NCBI GenBank assembly: GCA_002286855.1
Contig: NRSV01000098.1
Coordinates: forward strand, 1 to 64,000
Length of the DNA stretch: 64,000 bases
Origin: Bipolaris cookei
Lineage: Eukaryota; Ascomycota; Dothideomycetes; Pleosporales; Pleosporaceae
Reading direction: 5' to 3'
The notes under the pieces are model-generated. The model did not search any database. It saw only the letters and a program-made list of their open reading frames with translations, and was not told where the DNA came from. A program made the translations under genes and the position numbers. Of the stretch, positions 57,725 to 64,000 are shown in pieces. Each line of letters starts with the position of its first letter. Positions within the stretch are counted from its first letter, which is position 1.

Positions 57725-58963
57725 ATGGCAGCTGCAGCACCCGCCTCTGAGCTTAAGCTCGACCCCAAGTATGACGATTACGATTATCCAACTGTTTCTC
57801 CCACCGCTCAGAGTGGACATCCCGGTCATACCACGCCCGAGCAAGATGCAGCTCTGGTCGAGCTCAGGACTGCCTTGGAGCAGGCCGGTCACACCAAGAA
57901 CCTTGATACTTTGACTCTGGTACGCCTAGGAGTACTTGTGAGAGCCGGTCGACCCCTATGCTAAACATTTTATAGCTGCGATTCCTCCGCGCACGAAAGT
58001 TTGATGTCGAAGCCTCGAAAAAGATGTGAGTGTACATGTTTACTGCATGCAGGAAAAAAAAGGGTGCATAACAGGCCTGCTAACAGGCTTCAGGTTCATT
58101 GACTGTGAGAAGTGGAGGAGCGAGTATGCTGGCGTGGGTGTCGAGGAGCTTGTCCGCACTTTTGACTACACCGAACGGCCTCAGGTTTTTGAGTACTATC
58201 CCCAGTACTACCACAAGACCGACAAGGTACGCCTGCAATCCGCTACAAATAAACATGGACTTGTCGAAGCCATATGTCAATAATTAGACCGCTAATTGCT
58301 CCGTAGGACGGCCGCCCAGTGTACATTGAGCAGCTCGGCAAAGTTGACCTTGCCGCACTCAACAAGATTACGACTGAAGAGCGTATGATCCAGAACCTCG
58401 TATGCGAATACGAAAAGATGGCCGATCCGCGTCTGCCGGCTTGCTCGCGCAAGTCTGGTTATCTACTTGAGACATCATGCACAATCATGGACTTGAAGGG
58501 CGTTGGTATCAGCAAGGCAACGTCTGTGTACGGCTATCTGGGTAAAGTCTCCACTATCAGCCAGAACTATTACCCCGAGCGCCTGGGAAAGATGTACATT
58601 ATCAACGCGCCCTGGGGGTTCTCGGGTGTGTTCAGCATGGTCAAGAAGTTCCTCGACCCCGTCACAAGTGCCAAGATTCACGTATTGGGCAGCGGATACC
58701 AAAAGGAGTTGTTGGCTCAGGTGCCTGCGGAGAACCTGCCCAAAGAGTTTGGCGGAACTTGCCAGTGTGAAAAAGGTTGCTCATTGAGCGATGCAGGTCC
58801 TTGGTGGGACGCTCAATGGGCAAAAGAGCCTAAGTGGGCAAAGAAGAGCGAGGGCGATGCGATTAACAACACTGCTATTCCTCCCCAGACGACTGAGGGC
58901 ACCCCTGGTGCTGCGCCTGCCGGTACTGAACCTGCCGGTGCGCCTGCGCCGGCCGCTGCTTAA
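57725..58963 (+). CDS. sec14: SEC14-type phosphatidylinositol transfer protein (CRAL-TRIO)
   Basis: Exons 57725-57919, 57976-58025, 58094-58226 and 58307-58963 encode about 344 residues. The N-terminal CRAL-TRIO-N helices contain LRFLRARKFDVEASKKM, assembled across two introns. The lipid-binding lobe carries DGRPVYIEQLGKVDLAALNK, TIMDLKGVGISKATSVYGYL, NYYPERLGKMYIINAPWGFS and the late FGGTCQCEKGC segment, all typical of Sec14p itself rather than of distant homologues. Sec14 exchanges phosphatidylinositol and phosphatidylcholine and links lipid metabolism to Golgi secretion. A Pro/Ala/Thr-rich tail of about 35 residues ends the protein. All introns are GT-AG with clear branch sites. Confidence 0.92.
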
Positions 58964-59016
58964 TCGGTTTGCATGGCAATCAATAAAGGAGCTGAAGGCT
59001 TTAGGATATGTTAGTC

Positions 59017-59095
59017 GTTTGGTGTAGTAGCAGTAGCAGCAGCAGTGGTAGTCGTAGTCGTAGTCTTAGTTGTAGTCGTAGTCGTAGTAGCATGG
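59017..59095. repeat. GTAGTC/GCAGTA trinucleotide tract
   Basis: An imperfect trinucleotide repeat made of GTA, GCA and GTC units lies in the gap between the SEC14-like gene and the convergent citrate carrier, just after the SEC14-like stop. It is probably in or near its 3' untranslated region. Confidence 0.75.
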
Positions 59096-59251
59096 CGTGT
59101 TAGGTTGTGGAGCATACAAGTATAGAGTCAAGAAGCTCAAACTAAGTTTTAGAGTACGAAAGCGTATCCTTTGAATTCATGACCATTGGTGAAGACTCTA
59201 TTCAAGAGGCGCCGCACTTTCCTAGCCTCTGCCATTCTCCTGCTTGATTGA

Positions 59252-60398
59252 CTATATGTACCTGCCCTGGGGATCCAGCCTATCCATCAAGTCCATGGAC
59301 TTCTCATACATGGTAAAGACGATACCGCCACTGAGAATCAATCTCCCCAGCCTAGGCAGAGCCCCCGACCAAAATGTAAGCAGCCCCTCATCCCTAAAGA
59401 TCTTGACTGCACAATCAAAACTATTCTTATATGAGCTCCTCGCTTCTATCGACTGCATCCTTGTCTTGACTGTATCAATCGGCATAGTCGTGTAAACTGT
59501 AACGATGCCTGCGAGTCCTCCAAGACCAAACGTGCTAATTGCACCGAGTTTCTCCCCTGGAGCAACATATGACTGTGCCAATTGTTTGAACGACGTGTAG
59601 CTTGAGAAGCGAACGGCTGAGTTCGCAGCTTGTCGTGCGGTTGTGGGCACGAAACCCTGGAAGAAACCTCGTATGCCTTTTTCTTGGGCGATGACCTTGG
59701 AGCCATGCAGGAAGCCGCGCATACGTGGGTTTGCGGATTTGCGATCGTCGATACTAGACAGAGAGAATGGTCAGCTGGGAAGAGCGTATGCCGGGGGGAT
59801 ATGGGTAAAATGTATATACGCACAGTTGTGTCTTTATACTTTCAAAGGGCGTGACTGCCAATAGCGATTCTGTGGCTCCTGCGCCGAAACCCGCAATGAC
59901 GGTTGCGGGACCTGAGACTTTGCCTTCGGCGTCGGCGAGGAGGTTCTTGTACATATCGAATGCGACGAAGCCTGCATAACTTTTGTGTCAGACCCAGCTA
60001 AAAGAAAAAAAAGCCCTAAGAGGTATGTCTATGTGTGGAAACGTACGTATGCCGGCCTTGAGCGAATTGCCAATAATCAGTGTCGTGCATCCTGCGTACC
60101 ATTGCTTTCCAAATGGCGGCCACGGTAGCTTCTTCCCGTCTGGTAATCGTCGGTTGAGCTGCGATCGTGTCTTTGCGACTATGTTCCGGTCAGCGCGGTG
60201 TGGGTAAGGCAGGTTTTATAGGGCGTACACTCTGCGGGATATGTGATTGCTGAAATAAGGAGTCAGTACATCGTCTTTTTTGGCCGCTGATCGGAATGGT
60301 GGATGTTTACAAATTTCAACGGCGCCGGCTGTTGCGCCTGCCAGGATGGAGCGCATAGCACTTGGCTTGTTCTTCTTCTCTGATTGTGCAGTCGCCAT
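59252..60398 (-). CDS. ctp1: mitochondrial citrate/tricarboxylate carrier
   Basis: Exons 60398-60311, 60249-60229, 60178-60047, 59971-59824 and 59753-59252 encode about 296 residues, the standard carrier length. Three carrier signatures are present: ITYPAEFAKTRSQ (assembled across a 21-nt exon), VTPFESIKTQ and TMPIDTVKTRMQ. LAGATAGAVEI at the N-terminus and PNSAVRF-like AANSAVRFSSYTSFKQLA are characteristic of Ctp1. The protein exchanges citrate for malate or isocitrate across the inner mitochondrial membrane, supplying cytosolic acetyl-CoA. The 21-nt exon 2 is required because it carries the start of the first PxE/DxxK signature. The start MATAQSEKKNKPSAMRSIL fits the family. Confidence 0.93.
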
Positions 60399-60865
60399 GA
60401 TGGCTGTACTAGGCTCTACAAGAGCACGTAGGGTTGTGTGCTACGGGGAAGTCGTACTTTTTTTGCGTTTGCAGACCGCGGCGTCCTGTGGTTAGTGACT
60501 CGGAATAGTGACGTGACGTAGTATTGATATCGTGGTTGAACTCGCAACAGATGCTATACGGGTATTGGGTTCAATTGCAGTGTGTGAAGAAGATGCGAAT
60601 GTCGCTTTTGTGCGCCCAAACGCCCGCGACCCAGAGTACGTATGCACTCGAACTTGTTTGCATTATCCACGCCCGGAGGTAAGCAGTCGGCGCCGCAATT
60701 CGGCGCCAAGCCCATCCCACCTCACATCGACCTTGTGGTCCCCGCAAGCTCGGGCCCTCGAAAAGTTACGTCTCCCGCCGCCTACGCATTTGTCGCTCTT
60801 CTTTCTTCACGAACCAATTGCTGCCATCGTGTTTTGCAAAGTCAACCACAAACCCTGCAAATACA
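60399..60865. promoter_or_regulatory. divergent promoter of citrate carrier and MAM33
   Basis: About 470 bases between two divergent nuclear genes for mitochondrial proteins. The right half is C-rich leader of MAM33. No named element was recognised. Confidence 0.5.
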
Positions 60866-62030
60866 ATGCTTTCTCTACGAAACCTTGCCCGCAGCGTCCC
60901 GCGGTCCGCCGCTCGCTTCTCCACAAAAGCAGTGCGCCCGCAAGCTGCTCTGCGCCAGACGGCTGCTTTCCAGCCAGCATGGACTGCCGCTGTGCCCAGA
61001 CTCACAGCCTCCTTCTCCATGTCTGCGGCGAGGAGAGATGACAGTGGTAGTATGTATTGCATGTATTTAAAATAGACTACGTTGGCTAATGCAAATAACA
61101 GTCAATGAAGAACTGGTTGCGAAGCTCCAGAGCGAAATCGCCATGGAGGAGAGCATGAAGGAGGATGAGGATCTCTCGGCAAACATCAAGGAATACCTTG
61201 AGAACAGCCCCTTTGAGGTTAGCATTTCCACATATTTAAATATGCATAGCCAAATACTCACATTGACATAGATTGAGGACCAGGATGGCAACCAAGAAGT
61301 CGTCCTGACCCGCACGTACAACGACGAAAAGATCCGTATCACCTTTACCACTGCCGACCTCAATACCAACCAGCCTGACGATGAGTTTTCCGAGGACAAC
61401 GCCTTGTACGACGATGCCGATATGGATGTACAGTCTGGAGGCGCAAACACTAAGGGTGCCATCAATCAGGGCAAGACTCCAGATGGAAACATCCGTGTAG
61501 CGCCCGAGGACCGCATTGCTCCTGCAGACCGTGAGGAGCTTGAGGATGACTACGAGAACGACGAGTCACAGCAGGGCTTCCCTGCCCATGCTAGCATCCG
61601 CATCGAGCGTCCCGGCAAGGGCGCTTTGGCCATCGAGGCTACTGCTCAGGACGGCGACTTCCTGATCGAGGATCTCTACTACTTCCCATCGGCTGATCTG
61701 GCCGATCCTGCTACCGCTGAGAAGGACTGGGCAAGGCGTGCACTCTACACTGTATGTGGCTATGACTTGATGTCTTGACATGCCTCAAATCTAACTTCCA
61801 ATAGGGCCCTCCTTTTAACAACCTAGATGAGGACCTCCAGATTCTGCTTGAAAAGTACCTCGAGGAGCGCGGCATCAACACTCGTCTTGCCCTCTTCATT
61901 CCCGACTACATTGACCACAAGGAGCAGAAGGAATACGTCAGGTGGCTGAACAGTAGGTCACCCCATATGAATAACAAGAAAAGCTTTGACACTAACACAA
62001 TTACTAGACATTAAGAACTTTGTCGCATAA
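60866..62030 (+). CDS. mam33: MAM33/p32 family mitochondrial matrix acidic protein
   Basis: Exons 60866-61049, 61102-61217, 61272-61751, 61805-61952 and 62008-62030 encode about 316 residues. The N-terminus MLSLRNLARSVPRSAARFST is a mitochondrial targeting sequence. The mature part starts NEELVAKLQSEIAMEESMKE and shows typical p32 pieces: KEYLENSPFEIEDQDGNQEV, KIRITFTTADLN, an acidic middle loop (DREELEDDYENDESQ), and the C-terminal LEERGINTRLALFIPDYIDH with KEYVRWLNNIKNFVA. p32 proteins form doughnut-shaped trimers in the matrix and support mitochondrial translation and ribosome assembly. The exon 1 donor could be GTAGTA three bases upstream of the GTATGT I used; this changes only one or two residues. 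Confidence 0.92.
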
Positions 62031-62699
62031 GTTCGGACTGAACTATTCCACAGCCATGTGTAAACACATTGGCACGATGAAATGACGCTTCGATGAGGGT
62101 AGATCGAGTCCCTCTTGTATAATCTAGTAACACATGGTGGAATGTTTTTTGTAAGATAGTTAGTAAGATATCTCTTCTTTATGCCACTCGAGGTCACAGT
62201 TAAAGATATCTTGTATTGGCCAAAATGAAATAAGTAAAAGAGTTTGAAAGTTACTGGTGTTGTAATGTGAGATGATGTTTGTAGAGACAAAGGCCGACCT
62301 ACGACACAGTACTTACTACTTTATCATTGCATTGCAACAAAGACAATGCGTACCGGCCTCAAGGACTTGCAAGACCATCTTTTCGTCAATGAACGTTCTG
62401 TAATAACATTCATTAACAATAAAAACGACGAAGGGTTTCATAGCGAGAACATTTGTTCTCACAAAGACTGAGGCTCTGGAGGTTTTCCATTAGGACGGTG
62501 TTTTCGAATCTTTTGACTTGGTGAGAGACTGGATACCTGGTGGATCCGGAGAACGAGTAGAGAAGAGCTTGAGATTGATTTGTAATAGAGAAAGAAACGG
62601 CCACGCACTATGGTACCACGCAGCGTCCGATCCGAGGCAAATCAAGTTTCTTCACGTAGTTCTTCATCACCATATGATTGGAGAGACGTACAGAATGCA
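62031..62699. other. intergenic, no gene seen
   Basis: About 670 bases after MAM33. A/T-rich, with no supportable open frame. Confidence 0.5.
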
Positions 62700-63523
62700 C
62701 TCTCAAGTCAAATCATACATACAGGCTCGCCAGGCTCTCCTACCAGGCGCTCAACATGTCAACGTACCCCCAAGACCAACAAAACCGTATACATAACCAA
62801 AGGCAACGCCCACAAATCCACACTCATAAGCACCATCCTCGTGAGCCCCAGATACAAACCCTTGCACCTGCATACCCACCTCCTAACCCAGCACTCCTCT
62901 TACTTCCACACCGCCCTCCACGGCCCCTTCATCGAATCAACCACAAACACCATCACCCTCTCCTACATCTCCCCTTTCCCACTTCTCCCTCCTAGTAATC
63001 CACCTCTACACATCCCGCATCCCGTACTCCTTCAAAGACGGAAAACCAGTCTACTTCACCCTCCTGCACACCTACGCGCTCGCCGACCGCCTGGGTCTCG
63101 AAGCCGCGCGCAACGCCATCAACGACGCGATAAGTGCGTTAGCGGATCCAACGAATAGTGTGCCGACGCGATCCGACGCGTGGGTTTTGTACGACGGAAT
63201 GCTGGAGAATGCGCCGGTGAGACGGTTAGTAGGCGATCTTTTTATATTCAAGAAGACGGATCGGTTGCTGAAGGGGCACCCGGAGGAGTTCGGGGGGCGG
63301 GGGGGGGGGGTTGAAGAGGATGGGGGAGCAGGCGGTTAGGAGGCATGGGTTGAGGGTTTGGTGTCCAGTCGAGTGGGGTTAGGCGAGGGCGTGCGAGGGG
63401 TGCAAGGGGTGCAAGGGGGTGGTGGTGCTGGGGCAGGGGGCGGTGAGGTGTAAGTGTTGTGGGTGTGTGTTCTGTAATGCTTGTGTGGAGGAGGGGACAG
63501 CGGTAATGGGGTGGGAGGAGTAG
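62700..63523 (+). pseudogene. decayed BTB/POZ-domain gene
   Basis: Pieces of one BTB-type protein lie in three frames. Frame one reads LHLHTHLLTQHSSYFHTALH, GPFIESTTNTITL and YISP up to about 62,970. A shift near 62,970-62,985 moves the continuation to the next frame: HFSLLVIHLYTSRIPYSFKD, then FTLLHTYALADRLGLEAARN and LFIFKKTDRLLKGHPEEF. A G-rich tract at about 63,291-63,310 breaks the frame again. After it, LKRMGEQAVRRHGLRVWCPV is followed by an in-frame TAG (63380-63382), then a cysteine-rich tail (ARACEGCKGCKG; RCKCCGCVFCNACVEEG) ending at the TAG 63521. BTB proteins of this kind are large, fast-evolving families in fungi. I find no intron model that repairs all breaks, so I call it a pseudogene. 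Confidence 0.75.
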
Positions 63524-64000
63524 AGGAGGCGTGGTGAGGTGAAGTTGCAGGAGAGTCCGGGGAGAGGGAAGAAGAGGGCGAGGAAATAGGCCAAGTGGGA
63601 GGCGTGTAAGCTGTGAAGAGGAGCGAGATGTTTGCTTTATCATGAACATGAAGAGACGGAAAAGTGTGTTGATGTTTTGGGGTAGCAGTAATGCTTATGG
63701 TAGTTTTTTTTATTCGTAATTGTGTAGTTGGAATGATACTATCAGAATGTCTATTGAGCATCCATCGTCCTGTAATGTGCTCACAACCATCACCTGCCTC
63801 TTTTCCTACAAGAACAGAGACACAAAGATTGCTGATCGTCATTTGAGTATATGAACCAGTAGCTTGAGCTTGAGTGCCCTTTGATAGCTGCATGTTTAAT
63901 GGACCACCTTGTAGCTGCCACTCTGCGAATCCAACAGTGTAATCGTCAAGTGAACTAACTTGTGGCTACCACACTGCACCATCAGTCATTTCCTGCCCTT
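63524..64000. other. right-edge sequence, no gene seen
   Basis: About 480 bases. A minus-strand frame (63336-63893) overlaps the BTB remnant and is Pro/Ser/Thr-rich only because it is antisense to G-rich DNA. A short imperfect repeat around TTGTAGCTGCCACT and TTGTGGCTACCACACT lies near 63,910-63,975. Confidence 0.4.

Noticed and set aside
60540..60620. Possible tRNA-like GGTTCAA element
   Set aside because: No matching acceptor stem or anticodon arm could be folded around it.
63336..63893. 185-codon Pro/Ser/Thr-rich minus-strand frame
   Set aside because: It is antisense to the G-rich BTB remnant and its composition is explained by that.

Overview
The window looks like a filamentous ascomycete chromosome, most likely Dothideomycetes and probably Pleosporales. 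This is inferred from gene content (apsB/Mto1-like, acrB-like, fungal Grainyhead/CP2, DUF2985 and GRC3 proteins), from short 45-75 nt introns with GTANGT donors, CTAAC/CTGAC-like branch sites and YAG acceptors, and from typical fungal spacing. There are no bacterial operons, rRNA genes or CRISPR arrays, and I saw no convincing tRNA. Exon coordinates were worked out by hand from splice signals and reading-frame continuity; they are not transcript-supported.

Layout. 1-0.5 kb: 5' end of a pogo/Tc1-type transposase running off the left edge. 0.6-5.4 kb: apsB/Mto1-like microtubule-organizing-centre protein (-). 6.0-9.7 kb: RNA polymerase I subunit RPA34.5 (-) divergent from the polynucleotide kinase GRC3 (+), two ribosome-biogenesis genes sharing a short promoter. 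9.9-10.5 kb: five-exon complex I LYR subunit (NDUFB9/B22 type). 12.2-13.9 kb: divergent histone H2A/H2B pair. 14.4-15.9 kb: ATG4 autophagy protease. 16.5-18.9 kb: SQS1-like R3H/G-patch protein. 19.7-20.6 kb: MYND zinc-finger gene with two in-frame stops inside the finger. 21.4-23.6 kb: DUF2985 membrane protein. 25.0-25.2 kb: 49-residue secreted protein. 26.9-29.0 kb: unknown coiled-coil protein with a predicted GC-AG intron. 31.7-34.4 kb: CP2/Grainyhead-like transcription factor. 34.4-39.7 kb: large stretch with no supportable gene. 39.7-40.8 kb: CENP-K-like kinetochore protein. 41.7-43.2 kb: three-KH RNA-binding protein. 44.4-47.4 kb: acrB-like protein. 49.3-50.5 kb: mitochondrial-type hotdog thioesterase. 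50.8-51.3 kb: LYRM5/ETFRF1-like LYR protein. 51.4-52.9 kb: SAM methyltransferase. 54.6-56.9 kb: CCR4 deadenylase. 57.7-59.0 kb: SEC14-type lipid-transfer protein. 59.3-60.4 kb: mitochondrial citrate carrier. 60.9-62.0 kb: MAM33/p32. 62.7-63.5 kb: decayed BTB/POZ gene.

Most genes are single-copy housekeeping genes: rRNA synthesis and processing, chromatin, kinetochore and MTOC, mRNA turnover, autophagy and mitochondrial function. I found no biosynthetic or defence cluster. The parts worth a second look are the two decaying genes (MYND, BTB), unusual splicing (GC-AG introns, 13-31 nt micro-exons, a 45-nt stop-free intron), the thioesterase exon junction that lacks one base, the small secreted protein, and the 5.2-kb gene-poor gap between convergent genes.
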